A DNA stretch of 38,878 nt from Martinezella tropici (GCA_000799755.1 JUHI01000033.1:1-38878); one strand, 5' to 3'. Shown: positions 1-8,799, counted from the first letter of the stretch. Numbers and translations are program-made. Notes: generated by a model from the sequence alone, not told the origin.

Positions 1-251
1 ATAACAATGTTCTCGAACGCGAGATCAGAGTTTTTGCGACCGGAAGAAAATCGTGGCTGTTCAGCGACACCGCCGATGGAGCCAAGGCCAGTGCCGTGAT
101 CTACAGTCTGATGCTCACTTGCCGCGCCTGTGGCGTCGATCCGCTGGCATGGCTGCGCCACGTGCTCACCGAGTTGCCGCAGCGGACGGAAGCGGCCGAC
201 ATAGGTGACCTGTTGCCGATCAACTTCTCCAAAGCCTCTGCCGCCGCCTAA
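1..251 (+). CDS. IS66-family transposase, C-terminal fragment (partial at left edge)
   Basis: The frame starting at base 3 is open from the window edge to a TAA at 249-251 and encodes the last 82 residues of a transposase. It contains the element-typical stretches SWLFSDTADGAKASAVIYSL and CGVDPLAWLRHVLTELP and ends in DLLPINFSKASAAA. This pattern (a short helical tail with DPxxWLxxVLxxLP, then a DLLPxNF terminus) is what I know from the C-terminal segment of IS66 TnpC proteins. The catalytic DDE core lies outside the window, so I cannot judge whether the element is intact. It would cut and join element ends during transposition. Confidence 0.85.
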   Translation, partial: NNVLEREIRVFATGRKSWLFSDTADGAKASAVIYSLMLTCRACGVDPLAWLRHVLTELPQRTEAADIGDLLPINFSKASAAA

Positions 252-329
252 CAGAGCCGGAATAATCACTACAGATCCGAGGGCGGTTCACCGGTCAGGC
301 CGTCAATGCGCATGGAAAATCGCGCTTAC
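1..329 (+). mobile_element. Right end of an IS66-family insertion sequence
   Basis: The transposase tail stops at 251. About 70 bases later, at 323-329, lies CGCTTAC, the complement of the GTAAGCG start that I associate with IS66-family inverted repeats. I therefore place the outer end of the element near 329. The left end is outside the window, so neither the inverted-repeat match nor an 8-bp target duplication can be tested here. The family call is solid; the exact end is an inference. Confidence 0.5.
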
Positions 330-744
330 CGTCAATCGCCGAGCAATTCGAACTTACTGCTGCCTGAACCCCCGTGCATCGCTCTCCATCCGTGACCTCG
401 ATACCGATTTGCGACAGAGCCGCGCTGACCTAACAAACTGCAACTTGGTTTTCCGATACCTCCAGGGACTTATGAACCCTGGTGGCTCCGGGCCGATGAC
501 CGATGTGCCCTTTGGCGACATGCCGAATTAAGGAACGGTCTCGTCACCCCGAGCCCTGCCCGCCGTAGGCGGGACATTGGCACGGCTGAAATCGATGCCG
601 ATCGAATGTGAGGTGAATGAGGCTCGGCCAAATCGAACCACGTCTCGTAGTTGGGCCGGGAACCTGGAGCTGAAACCGTTGAGCATGTCGATATGATCTA
701 ATCCACTTGGCACCGATGTGCCCGTGTGAGGGCATCGCGCGGTA
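330..744. other. Stretch without a recognised gene
   Basis: Several short overlapping ORFs on both strands cross this stretch (for example about 61 and 63 codons on the minus strand between 528 and 735), but none has a convincing ribosome-binding site or a recognisable domain. I see no terminator, tRNA or repeat. It lies between the IS66 end and the convergent 3' end of the Lrp-type gene, so it could hold remnants disturbed by insertion. Confidence 0.4.
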
Positions 745-1227
745 TCAATTCTCGTCGAAAAGATAGCCAGGATGGAGTTTCACGCGTTGGGCGACCGTGA
801 TCGAGCGGTATGTCTTGATGATCGGGCTTTTGCGCATGAACTCGCGGGTCACTTCCCTGAATTCGTCCATGTCGGCCACATTGAGGCAGGCCAATATATC
901 CGTATCGCCGGTAATGACATCACAACAGGACACGTACGGCGAGCTCCGCAACATCGTGAGTAGCTCATTGAACGTATTCAATTGATGCGATGATAGCGAG
1001 ATTTCGATCCAGATAGCCAGTTTGCGCTCTGCATAGGTCTGGTTGACGATCGAGATGTCGCCCAGGATCACGCCATTGTCGCGCAACCGGTGAATTCGGC
1101 GGTGACAGGCAGGTTGGGAGATACCAACCTTATCCGCCAGCTGTTGAAAGGTGAGCATGCTGGACTGCTGCAGCAGGTTGAGCAGTTTGCGGTCAATGCG
1201 ATCGAGGCTCACCTTCGAAGAAGACAT
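745..1227 (-). CDS. Lrp/AsnC-family transcriptional regulator
   Basis: A 160-residue protein, the usual length of the family. Residues 8-60 form the Lrp-type winged helix-turn-helix (LDRIDRKLLNLLQQ, then ADKVGISQPACHRRIHRLRD), and residues 70-150 the ligand-binding RAM domain, including the segment VITGDTDILACLNVADMDEF. The start is supported by GGAG about nine bases upstream of the ATG. It is transcribed away from the PLP-dependent lyase gene across a 322-bp spacer, the usual arrangement for a local Lrp-type activator of an amino-acid catabolic gene. I infer that it senses an amino acid and controls the lyase and the ABC importer downstream. The effector cannot be read from sequence. Confidence 0.92.
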   Translation of the reverse strand: MSSSKVSLDRIDRKLLNLLQQSSMLTFQQLADKVGISQPACHRRIHRLRDNGVILGDISIVNQTYAERKLAIWIEISLSSHQLNTFNELLTMLRSSPYVSCCDVITGDTDILACLNVADMDEFREVTREFMRKSPIIKTYRSITVAQRVKLHPGYLFDEN

Positions 1228-1549
1228 CGGTTACTCCAAATCCTGACCGTCCGCACAACCTGAAGGATGTCACGCCGATGTGCGCCATCCCTCTTTTGAG
1301 CGGGTCATTTCAACGAAACTGCCTCACTTTTTAAGGCTCATGCTCTAGGGGAATTGGTGAATATGTACAAGGCACCGGGGATTTCGCCGATGAGAGTTTT
1401 ATGCGTGAGGAGGCGAATATGGTTATAAATTTCTCGATCCGGACCGAAAGAACGAAAAAACCATAAAGCGGGAGAGTGCCATAGTGTCTGAAACATGACA
1501 GTGCCTTCCAGCACGGATGGCTCGCTCTTAACGCCGGTGACCCTTTCGC
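1228..1549. promoter_or_regulatory. Divergent control region between the Lrp-type regulator and the lyase gene
   Basis: This 322-bp spacer separates two genes read outward and should hold both promoters. I see one imperfect dyad at 1483-1502, AGTGTC-N8-GACAGT, with five of six arm positions complementary, about 50 bases before the lyase start. It could be an Lrp-type site, but such sites are degenerate and the match is weak. No -35/-10 pair stands out. Confidence 0.35.
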
Positions 1550-2680
1550 ATGCCTCACTATCTTCCGGACACAACCCTTGCTCAGGGTGCCTTTGAAAGC
1601 CATGATCCGACGGGCGCAGTCGTTCCCCCAATTCACCTTGCGACAACGTTCCTGCGACCGCCGGAAGGCTATTCGCAAACCGGTTGGAGCTACAGCCGCT
1701 ACGGCTACCCGGGGCTGGAACAGCCCGAGGCAACATTGAAGGCGCTTGAGAGCGCAGCCGAGTGCCGGCTCTTCAGCTCGGGCATGTCGGCGATGACGGC
1801 CGTCATCATGGCGCTCAAGCATGGCTCACACTGTGTTTTTCCTATCGACATGTATCACGGGATGCGCACTTGGCTGAGACAATATGCGGCTCGCCAGGGC
1901 ATGGAGATCACTCATGTGGACATGACGGATCTCGACCAAGTTCGCGCAGCAGTCATCCCTAGGAAGACGGCAGTTCTTTGGGCCGAGACGCCCTCCAATC
2001 CGCATTGGTATATTTACGATATCGCAGCACTCGCCGACATCGCTCACTCGGCCGGGGCGCGGCTCGTTGTCGACAACACGGTTGCAACGCCCGTTCTGGC
2101 ACAACCGCTGTCGCTTGGCGCCAATATTGTCGTTCACTCCGCCACCAAATATCTGAATGGCCATAGCGATGTTCTGGCGGGAGCCGCCGTGACGGCGAAG
2201 GTCGACGACTTCTGGGAGCAGGTCTGCTTCAACCGCGATTATCATGGCGGTGTTCTCGGTCAGTTTCAGGCTGCGTTGCTCATGCGTGGCATGCGCACTC
2301 TCCACCTGCGAGTTGGACGCTCTTGTCAATCGGCCGCCACACTCGCCGCAGAATGTCTGCGCCATCCCAAAGTGGAAAAAGTCTATTATCCCGGTTTGCC
2401 TTCCCATCCGGGACATGACCTTGCCAAGCAGCAGATGAGGGGGGGCTTCGGCGGCATGGTGTCCATTCTTGTCACAGGAGGCTCAGCGGCGGCCGACCGC
2501 GTGACGACCCGTACCCGCATATGGAAGCCGGCCACGTCACTTGGAGGCGTCGAAAGCCTTATCGAGCGGCGTGAGGCAATCGAAACCAATTCGCATGTCG
2601 AGCCAAACCTCTTGCGTCTCTCCGTCGGCATCGAAGCGGTGTCTGACCTGATTGATGACCTATGGACTGCGCTTGGCTGA
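1550..2680 (+). CDS. Trans-sulfuration-family PLP enzyme (cystathionine/methionine gamma-lyase type)
   Basis: A 376-residue protein of the Cys/Met metabolism PLP-dependent family (fold type I). The Schiff-base lysine is K200 in VVHSATKYLNGHSDVLAG; the phosphate-binding SSGMSA is near residues 77-81 and the cofactor-ring aspartate is in VVDNTVATP near 175. The C-terminus has the SLGGVESL motif. It is slightly shorter than the usual 390-400 residues, mainly at the N-terminus. Family members carry out beta- or gamma-elimination or replacement on cystathionine, homocysteine, methionine or O-acyl-homoserine; the sequence alone does not settle which. A divergent Lrp-type regulator and a downstream peptide-type ABC importer suggest breakdown of an imported sulfur-containing amino acid or peptide rather than biosynthesis. 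The family call is firm, the reaction is not. Confidence 0.88.
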   Translation: MPHYLPDTTLAQGAFESHDPTGAVVPPIHLATTFLRPPEGYSQTGWSYSRYGYPGLEQPEATLKALESAAECRLFSSGMSAMTAVIMALKHGSHCVFPIDMYHGMRTWLRQYAARQGMEITHVDMTDLDQVRAAVIPRKTAVLWAETPSNPHWYIYDIAALADIAHSAGARLVVDNTVATPVLAQPLSLGANIVVHSATKYLNGHSDVLAGAAVTAKVDDFWEQVCFNRDYHGGVLGQFQAALLMRGMRTLHLRVGRSCQSAATLAAECLRHPKVEKVYYPGLPSHPGHDLAKQQMRGGFGGMVSILVTGGSAAADRVTTRTRIWKPATSLGGVESLIERREAIETNSHVEPNLLRLSVGIEAVSDLIDDLWTALG

Positions 2681-2742
2681 TGCACTACCCGCACCAACAC
2701 AAAAAGAACCAATAACAATCTACCAATGGAGGAGAACGGAAT

Positions 2743-4302
2743 ATGACATTGATCGGCTCGCAGTCCCGTAGGGACTTCTTGAGAACAGCAACGGCACTTG
2801 GACTGACCGCAGCAACCGGTCCCTATATGATCGGTTCCGCCATTGCGCAGGAAGCGCCGAAGAAGGGAGGCACCCTGAAGATCGGCATGCGCGGCGGCAG
2901 CACGACCGACACGCTCAATCCGACTTCCTATTCGAACGCCGTGCCGCTGCTCGTCGGCTACGCCGTCATGAACGGCCTCATCGAAATCGACGAGAAGGGC
3001 GTGCCGCAACCGGAACTGTTCGAAAGCTGGGAAATCGGCGATCAGGCAAAGGAATGGATCTTCAATATCCGCAAGGGGATCGTCTTCCATAACGGCAAGG
3101 CGATGACCGCAGATGATGTGCTCTATTCGCTCTCCCTTCATACCGGTGCAGACAGCAAATCGGCGGCGGCCGGCGGATTGAAGCACATCAAGGAGATCCA
3201 GAAGCTCGACACGCATCAAATCAAGATCATCCTGGCGACATCGGATGTCGACCTGCATTATACGCTTTCCGATTATCATCTTCTGGTCGTCCCTGACGGC
3301 TTTAGCGACTGGGCCAGGCCAATTGGCACAGGTGCCTTCTCGGTGGAAAGCTTCGATCCGGGCGTTCGGTGCGTGCTCCGTAACGCCGGAAATTATTGGA
3401 AGGCGGGTCGCGGTAACATTGACCGTATCGAAATTACCGTCGTCAACGATGTCGTCCAGCGCATGAACGCACTGGTATCCGGTCAAGTTGACGTCATCAA
3501 TGACGTCGATAAACGCGCGGTGGACCTGCTTCGCTCTGCACCAGGAATCGAACTCGTTCAGGCCCCGGGCGGCTGGCACACGATCATGGCCATGCAGACG
3601 GATGTCGCCCCATTCAACAATGCCGACTTCCGTCTGGCGCTCAAATATGCTTGCGATCGCGACCAGATCCTGAATGCGCTGTTCAACGGCTTCGGACGTG
3701 TCGGTAACGACCAGCCGATCCCGGTTTCGGACCCCTTCTACAACACCGATCTTGTGCAGCGGCCCTACGATCTCGACAAGGCGAAATTTCATCTGACGAA
3801 GTCCGGAGTGACCGATGCGAAGGTAATCTTGTCGGCCTCCGACGCCGCCTACGTGGGTGCCGTCGATATGAGTGTGCTCTTCCAGGCTTCTGCCGGCAAG
3901 GCAGGCATCGATGTGTCGGTCAAAAAGGAGCCACAGGATGGCTTCTGGAGCAATGTCTGGCTCAAGGCGCCGTTCTGCACCTCCTACTGGGCGGGCCGCG
4001 CGTCGGCAACCGATATGCTTGCTTCGGCCTATTATTCAGGCGCAAACTGGAACGAGACGCATTGGAAGAGCCAGGCTTTCGATCAGCTTCTCGACGCAGC
4101 CAAGGCGGAGGTGGACGAAGCGAAGCGAAAGACCATGATCTGGGATATGCAGGCGATGCTGTCGGATCAGGGCGGCGCCCTTATCCCGGTTTTCTCCGAT
4201 TGGCTGGACGCGCACCGTTCGCATGTCAAGGGACACACCCCGCATACCCAGTTCGACCTCGCCAATGGCCGGCTGTGCGAGAAGGTGTGGCTCAGCGCCT
4301 GA
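2743..4302 (+). CDS. Family 5 extracellular solute-binding protein (peptide/opine-type ABC importer)
   Basis: A 519-residue periplasmic binding protein of the SBP_bac_5 family. A twin-arginine signal with SRRDFL at residues 8-13 precedes a hydrophobic stretch and a likely cleavage site at AIA-QEA near residue 35. The mature start KKGGTLKIGMRGG and the segment GKAMTADDVLYSLSLH are typical of the family, as is the WxFNIRKGIVFHNG block. GGAGGA lies about ten bases upstream of the ATG. It is followed by two permease genes and a fused ATPase gene, giving a complete importer. Known ligands of the family are di- and oligopeptides, nickel, glutathione and opines; the adjacent lyase makes a sulfur compound plausible, as an inference only. 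A hairpin follows the stop codon. Confidence 0.93.
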   Translation: MTLIGSQSRRDFLRTATALGLTAATGPYMIGSAIAQEAPKKGGTLKIGMRGGSTTDTLNPTSYSNAVPLLVGYAVMNGLIEIDEKGVPQPELFESWEIGDQAKEWIFNIRKGIVFHNGKAMTADDVLYSLSLHTGADSKSAAAGGLKHIKEIQKLDTHQIKIILATSDVDLHYTLSDYHLLVVPDGFSDWARPIGTGAFSVESFDPGVRCVLRNAGNYWKAGRGNIDRIEITVVNDVVQRMNALVSGQVDVINDVDKRAVDLLRSAPGIELVQAPGGWHTIMAMQTDVAPFNNADFRLALKYACDRDQILNALFNGFGRVGNDQPIPVSDPFYNTDLVQRPYDLDKAKFHLTKSGVTDAKVILSASDAAYVGAVDMSVLFQASAGKAGIDVSVKKEPQDGFWSNVWLKAPFCTSYWAGRASATDMLASAYYSGANWNETHWKSQAFDQLLDAAKAEVDEAKRKTMIWDMQAMLSDQGGALIPVFSDWLDAHRSHVKGHTPHTQFDLANGRLCEKVWLSA

Positions 4303-4313
4303 TACCGGAAGGC

Positions 4314-4352
4314 GGGAGGAAGGGCCTAGCGCAAGCATTCGGCCCTCCTCTT
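4314..4352 (+). repeat. Intercistronic hairpin after the binding-protein gene
   Basis: AGGGCC at 4321-4326 pairs with GGCCCT at 4341-4346. The stem then extends outward past a bulged A with GGAG against CTCC-type pairing (4316-4319 with 4347-4350) and two possible G-T pairs. There is no following T run, so it looks like an mRNA-protecting or attenuating structure rather than a simple terminator. It lies between the solute-binding-protein gene and the first permease gene. Confidence 0.5.
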
Positions 4353-4390
4353 CCTGTGCGAAGAGAAACGATAAGGTAAAAGAGGGAAAC

Positions 4391-5338
4391 GTGCTTACAC
4401 TCGTGATCAAGCGAGCAGCACTTGGATTGATGACCCTATGGGCCGCCTCCGTGCTCATTTTCGCCGGCACACAGATCTTGCCTGGCGATCTCGCACAAGC
4501 CGTGCTGCAGAACAATGCCACAGCTGAAAACGTCGCCGCGTTGCGACACGATCTGGGTCTCGATCGGCCCGCTGTGGAGCGCTATGCCGATTGGCTCGGC
4601 AAGGCCGTGCGAGGCGATTTCGGAACCTCCCTCATCAACAAGCGTGACGTTTCCAGCGATCTTGCACCGCGCCTCTACAACACGCTCTTCCTAGCGCTTT
4701 ATGCAGCAGCCATTGCCGTGCCCCTGTCGGTCGCCCTTGGCATTCTGACAGCCGCTTGGCAGGGCAGCATCTTCGACGCCGTTGCCAACGCGGTGACATT
4801 GCTGGCGATCTCATTGCCCGAGTATTTCCTCGGCTATCTGCTGATCAAATGGGTGGCGGTGTATTGGGGCCTGTTTCCGGTTCTGGCGAGTGTCACCCCC
4901 GAAACATCATTTTCAGGGCGGCTCTATATGGCGTTTCTGCCGATGCTGACGCTGGTTCTGGTCATCGTTGCCCACATGATGCGCATGACCCGGGCTTCGG
5001 TCATTGCGGTCATGTCCAGTCCCTATATTGAAATGGCCTTGCTGAAGGGGCTGCCGAAATGGCGCGTCGTGGTCGAGCACGCGCTTCCCAACGCACTGGC
5101 GCCGATCATCAACGTGGTCGCACTCAATCTGGCCTATCTGATCGTCGGGGTGGTGGTTATCGAGGTGGTCTTCGTCTATCCGGGCCTCGGCCAATCCATG
5201 GTGGATGCCGTCGCCAAGCGCGACGTGCCCGTGGTCCAGGCGTGCGGGCTGATCTTTGCGACCGTCTTCATCACGCTCAACATGGTTGCGGATATTTTGG
5301 CACTCGTCAGCAATCCGCGGCTTCGCCATCCGAGGTAA
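4391..5338 (+). CDS. DppB/OppB-type ABC permease
   Basis: A polytopic inner-membrane protein of 315 residues if started at the GTG at 4391. I chose this start because AGAGGGA lies just upstream and the protein then begins with VLTLVIKRAALGLMTLW, the normal N-terminal helix of DppB-type permeases. Longer upstream extension would run through the hairpin and lacks homology. The LPGD motif after the first helix, the DLGLDRPAVERYADWL segment and the EAA-loop region (ALLKGLPKWRVVVEHALPNA) mark the family. It forms the translocation channel with the next gene, whose start lies three bases after this stop. There are about six membrane segments. Confidence 0.92.
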   Translation: MLTLVIKRAALGLMTLWAASVLIFAGTQILPGDLAQAVLQNNATAENVAALRHDLGLDRPAVERYADWLGKAVRGDFGTSLINKRDVSSDLAPRLYNTLFLALYAAAIAVPLSVALGILTAAWQGSIFDAVANAVTLLAISLPEYFLGYLLIKWVAVYWGLFPVLASVTPETSFSGRLYMAFLPMLTLVLVIVAHMMRMTRASVIAVMSSPYIEMALLKGLPKWRVVVEHALPNALAPIINVVALNLAYLIVGVVVIEVVFVYPGLGQSMVDAVAKRDVPVVQACGLIFATVFITLNMVADILALVSNPRLRHPR

Positions 5339-5341
5339 GAT

Positions 5342-6157
5342 ATGCGGCTCTTCCGCCAGAAAATGCCGTTCAAGGCGCTAATCGGTCTCCTGATTGTCAT
5401 CATCAGCATATCGGGAGCGATGTTTGCTCCAATTCTCGCTCCCTACCCGGAGGCCGATGTCCTCGGCAGGGCCTGGGCTGCGCCGAGCGCCGGGCATTGG
5501 CTCGGCCTCGACAATCTTGGTCGCGATGTGCTGTCACGTCTACTTTACGGGGCGCGGCTGTCCATCGGGCTGTCGCTGCTCATAACTGCGCTCTCCTTTA
5601 CAATCGGCGTCTTCACCGGTTTTTCTGCAGCAGTTCTCGGCAAGACGATCGACATGATCCTGTCACGGGCCGTGGATCTTCTGCTGTCAATGCCAGCGCT
5701 GATTTTCGCCATGGTCGTGTTGTCCGTTCTTGGCACTGATCTTGCTGTTCTCATCGTCACGATTGCCATTCTCGACGCTACGCGCATTTTTCGCGTCAGC
5801 CGCTCACTGGCCATGAACATCGCGACGCTGGATTTCGTCGAGGCGGCACGGCTGCGGGGTGAAGGACTTTGGTGGATCCTGCGTCGGGAAATACTGCCCA
5901 ATGCCCTGGCTCCGTTGGTGGCGGAATTCGGATTGCGCTTCTGCTTCACGTTCTTGTTCATTTCGGCGTTGAGCTTCCTCGGGTTGGGCATCCAACCACC
6001 AAACGCAGACTGGGGAAGCATGGTGAAGGATTATTCGGCCATGATCATGCTGGGCGTCCCTACTGTGTTCTATCCCGCCGGCGCTATTGCCACACTGACA
6101 ATCGGTATCAACCTGCTGGTCGACTGGCTTGTCTCGACCAGCGCCGCCAAACATTGA
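5342..6157 (+). CDS. DppC/OppC-type ABC permease
   Basis: A 271-residue inner-membrane permease, the normal size for the second permease of peptide-type importers. The N-terminal helix is followed by HWLGLDNLGRDVLSRLLYGA, the DppC hallmark, and the EAA loop is in ARLRGEGLWWILRREILPNA. The C-terminal FLGLGIQPPNADWGSMVKD block is also characteristic. Its start lies three bases after the stop of the first permease, indicating translational coupling. It pairs with DppB-type and fused ATPase subunits encoded on either side. Confidence 0.93.
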   Translation: MRLFRQKMPFKALIGLLIVIISISGAMFAPILAPYPEADVLGRAWAAPSAGHWLGLDNLGRDVLSRLLYGARLSIGLSLLITALSFTIGVFTGFSAAVLGKTIDMILSRAVDLLLSMPALIFAMVVLSVLGTDLAVLIVTIAILDATRIFRVSRSLAMNIATLDFVEAARLRGEGLWWILRREILPNALAPLVAEFGLRFCFTFLFISALSFLGLGIQPPNADWGSMVKDYSAMIMLGVPTVFYPAGAIATLTIGINLLVDWLVSTSAAKH

Positions 6158-6164
6158 GCGCGCC

Positions 6165-7826
6165 ATGATGGATAAACGGACGGAAGACACTCTACTTGAA
6201 GTCGAAGGGCTGCGCATCGAAGCCGCATCGCAAACCGATGTCAGATCGGTTCTCGTCGATGACGTCAGCTTCGCGCTGAAGCGTGGCGAGGTGCTCGGCC
6301 TGATCGGAGAATCCGGCGCTGGGAAATCCACCATCGGCCTGTCGAGCATGCACTATACGCGGCCCGGCTGCGCGATCACCGCCGGCCGGATCATCTTCAA
6401 TGGCCGAGATATCCGAGAGATTACGGAGACCGAGGAACGCTCCCTGCGTGGCGTAAAAATCGCTTATGTCGCCCAGAGTGCGGCGGCATCGTTTAATCCT
6501 GCGCTGACCATTGGGCGCCAGGTTTGCGAAGTCGTCGTCCGGCACAAGCTCATGAGCAAGGCGGCGGCCAAGGCGCGCGCCGTCGACCTGTTCCGCTCGC
6601 TCGACTTGCCCAACCCCGAAACATTCGGTCAGCGCTACCCGCATCAGGTCTCCGGCGGTCAGCTTCAGCGTGCCATGGCAGCCATGGCCATGATCGCCGA
6701 ACCCGAACTGCTCGTCTTCGATGAACCGACCACTGCGCTTGACGTGACCACTCAGGTCGAGGTTCTGGCTGCGTTTCGTGCCCTTGTTCGTGAACGCGGC
6801 ACGGCTGCACTCTACATCACCCACGATCTTGCCGTCGTCGCCCAGATAGCAGATCGCATCATGGTACTTCGCCATGGAAAAATGGTGGAAGTCGGCTCAG
6901 CTGAGACCATTCTGCACGCGCCGCAGGACGACTACACGAAGCGGCTCGTGGCGGAGCGCAACGCAGCCGTGGCCGAATACTTCGTCGCGACAAGCAAGGG
7001 TGACGACACGACGGTTCTGTGCATGGACGGACTTGTTGCCAGCTATCGAGGTCTGCCGCGGGTAATCGACAATGTCAGCATGGAATTGACGCGTGGCGAT
7101 ACGCTTGCCGTTGTCGGGGAATCCGGTTCAGGCAAAAGCACGCTCGCACGCGTTATCGTTGGACTGCTTCCCCGAGAAAGCGGCAAACTCGTCTTTCAAG
7201 GAAAGGAGTTGTCGGCAGCACTTGCCCAACGCTCACGCGAGGAATTGCGACGCATCCAGATGATTTACCAGAATCCAGATATAGCGCTAAATCCGAAACA
7301 AACGCTTTTGGAGATTATAGGCCGCCCAATCGAATTCTATCTCGGCAAGCCGAAGAAGGAGATTAAGGAACGTGTCCTTGAGCTTCTCCGGCAAATCGAG
7401 CTGCCTGAAAGCTTCATCACGCGTCGGCCGCCGGAGCTATCGGGAGGTCAAAAGCAGCGCGTCTGCATCGCTCGCGCTCTGGCAGCACAGCCGGATGCTA
7501 TCATTTGCGACGAGGTCACGTCGGCGCTCGATCCGCTCGTCGCCGAGGATATCCTCAAACTGTTGCGCCGCCTGCAGGAAAAGTACGGCCTTGCCTATCT
7601 GTTCATCACCCACGACCTCGGCACGGTCCGGCGTATCGCCAACAAGGTGGCGATCATGCGCAAGGGGCAAGTCCTCGCCTATGGAGAAACAGCCGACGTC
7701 TTCTCGCCACCCTACCATCCGTATACAGGGCTGCTTCTCTCGTCCGTTCCCGAGATGCGCTCCGAATGGCTGGATGAGGTCCTGTACAAGCGGCAGGTTT
7801 CGGTTGCCTCTGTTGTTTCGTCGTGA
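6165..7826 (+). CDS. Fused dual ATP-binding protein of a peptide-type ABC importer (DppD-DppF fusion)
   Basis: One 553-residue polypeptide carries two complete nucleotide-binding domains. In the first, Walker A is GESGAGKST at 48-56, the signature VSGGQ at 162-166 and Walker B LLVFDEP near 183-188. In the second, Walker A is GESGSGKST at 318-326, the signature LSGGQ at 425-429 and Walker B IICDEV near 446-451. Both switch histidines are present (YITHD, FITHD). The start is the ATG at 6165, seven bases after the permease stop; a second ATG follows at 6168. Fusion of the D and F subunits is common in alpha-proteobacterial importers of this class. The protein energises uptake through the two preceding permeases. 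Walker B of domain two reads DEV instead of DEP, a tolerated variation in this family. Confidence 0.93.
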   Translation: MMDKRTEDTLLEVEGLRIEAASQTDVRSVLVDDVSFALKRGEVLGLIGESGAGKSTIGLSSMHYTRPGCAITAGRIIFNGRDIREITETEERSLRGVKIAYVAQSAAASFNPALTIGRQVCEVVVRHKLMSKAAAKARAVDLFRSLDLPNPETFGQRYPHQVSGGQLQRAMAAMAMIAEPELLVFDEPTTALDVTTQVEVLAAFRALVRERGTAALYITHDLAVVAQIADRIMVLRHGKMVEVGSAETILHAPQDDYTKRLVAERNAAVAEYFVATSKGDDTTVLCMDGLVASYRGLPRVIDNVSMELTRGDTLAVVGESGSGKSTLARVIVGLLPRESGKLVFQGKELSAALAQRSREELRRIQMIYQNPDIALNPKQTLLEIIGRPIEFYLGKPKKEIKERVLELLRQIELPESFITRRPPELSGGQKQRVCIARALAAQPDAIICDEVTSALDPLVAEDILKLLRRLQEKYGLAYLFITHDLGTVRRIANKVAIMRKGQVLAYGETADVFSPPYHPYTGLLLSSVPEMRSEWLDEVLYKRQVSVASVVSS

Positions 7827-8267
7827 GGACGAATGGCTCTTTTAGCTGGCTGCGAAGGCCTGTTGAATTTCACGACGTCTTGACCCGGATTTGCATTTGA
7901 GACTGAGCCGGAGTGTTGATGATCCAAAACAACCTATTTCACGAGGATTGCGCCTCAGAAGCCCCAGATGCGCATTTCGCGGCTGTGGGTCTTCTGCCAT
8001 TTAGCGGGCGGAACAATCATGCGTGATTCGTGACTTCAGAGGATTTGCCGGCCTACCCCGGAACGATATCGAAGGACGAATGCCGAGTGGACCAATCACG
8101 TCCCCGAGCCAAACATGCAAATTTTTTTATATATCGTTTTTCGGCTCCTTATTGTCATCCCGTGTCGCCTGAACTAATGACTATAGATCAGCAGATATCG
8201 CGTATCCCTCCGCTGCACTGCCCCTGGGCGGCAGCTTCTTGCAGACCGCAAACGACAGGAGAAGCTG
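7827..8267. other. Intergenic stretch, no recognised gene
   Basis: A 35-codon reading frame (ATG at 7919, stop near 8026) and a longer frame from 8030 cross this stretch, but neither has a clear ribosome-binding site or recognisable homology. The base composition turns more AT-rich near 8115-8150. I see no terminator hairpin with a T run after the importer. It marks the change from an orderly operon to the scrambled zone that follows. Confidence 0.4.
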
Positions 8268-8792
8268 ATGTTGGAGCTTTCGCCAGTTCAGCGCGATATC
8301 GATGCGATGGCACGCCATATCTCAGGACCTCGCAGTCGCCCGCTCCGTTGGACACGCCCAGGTCGCCGCACATCACAGGCCCTATGCCTATGGGCCCTAA
8401 TTGTTGCAGCAGGCATTTTGCCTTGTCCCCAAAGCTTTGCCGCCGCCCCTGCTCTCTGCGCCAGGGCGCAGGATCAGACAGCCAGGACCCTCTGCGTCGC
8501 CGATAAGCTGAAGACTGCGGAAATAGCCCTGGATCAGGCCTATGCAGCTCTCGACGCCAAGCTCGAACCGCTTGGCAAGCGCAATCTGAAGCTCGCGCAG
8601 GAGGCATGGCTCAAATTTCGTGACCTCGAATGCAACCTGGAAACTGGAAGGGACCCGGATCGCCTCGGCCGAGATGGCACGATCATGCCGATGCTGCTCG
8701 GTGAGTGCGCGATCGCACTCACCGAGCAGCGGACCCGCGATCTGAGCGAGCAGCTCAAGTGCCCGGGCGGCGATCTGTCCTGCGAGCCGTGA
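8268..8792 (+). CDS. LprI/DUF1311-type periplasmic protein
   Basis: A 174-residue protein with AGGAG about eight bases before the ATG. Residues 1-33 form a basic leader, residues 34-60 a hydrophobic export segment ending in SFAAAP, and the rest is a cysteine-bearing helical domain. The block LAQEAWLKFRDLECNLE near residue 110 is the W-x(2)-[FY]RD-x(2)-C pattern of the LprI N-terminal (DUF1311) family, with the paired cysteines CARAQ...LCVAD before it and a C-terminal ECAIALTEQRTRDL segment. Some family members inhibit lysozymes; others have no known role. The long basic stretch before the signal core is unusual and a later start is possible. Its 3' half contains a perfect 17-bp inverted repeat. 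A resolvase remnant begins immediately after the stop. Confidence 0.75.
   Translation: MLELSPVQRDIDAMARHISGPRSRPLRWTRPGRRTSQALCLWALIVAAGILPCPQSFAAAPALCARAQDQTARTLCVADKLKTAEIALDQAYAALDAKLEPLGKRNLKLAQEAWLKFRDLECNLETGRDPDRLGRDGTIMPMLLGECAIALTEQRTRDLSEQLKCPGGDLSCEP
8693..8730 (+). repeat. Perfect 17-bp inverted repeat inside the LprI-like gene
   Basis: The arm at 8693-8709 (GCTGCTCGGTGAGTGCG) is exactly complementary to 8714-8730, separated by CGAT. It lies within codons for LLGECAIALTEQR, so it constrains the protein as well as the RNA. A stem of this length with a four-base loop would be very stable in mRNA and could extrude as a cruciform in supercoiled DNA. It is not followed by a T run and so is not a standard terminator. 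Confidence 0.85.
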
Positions 8793-8799
8793 TCGCGAC

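Noticed and set aside
205..531. 108-codon plus-strand frame at the left edge
   Set aside because: It starts inside the transposase in another frame and crosses the IS66 end; no signature.
2386..3792. Minus-strand open frame of 468 codons
   Set aside because: It is antisense to the lyase and the binding-protein gene, both of which have clear family signatures; the product has no recognisable domain.
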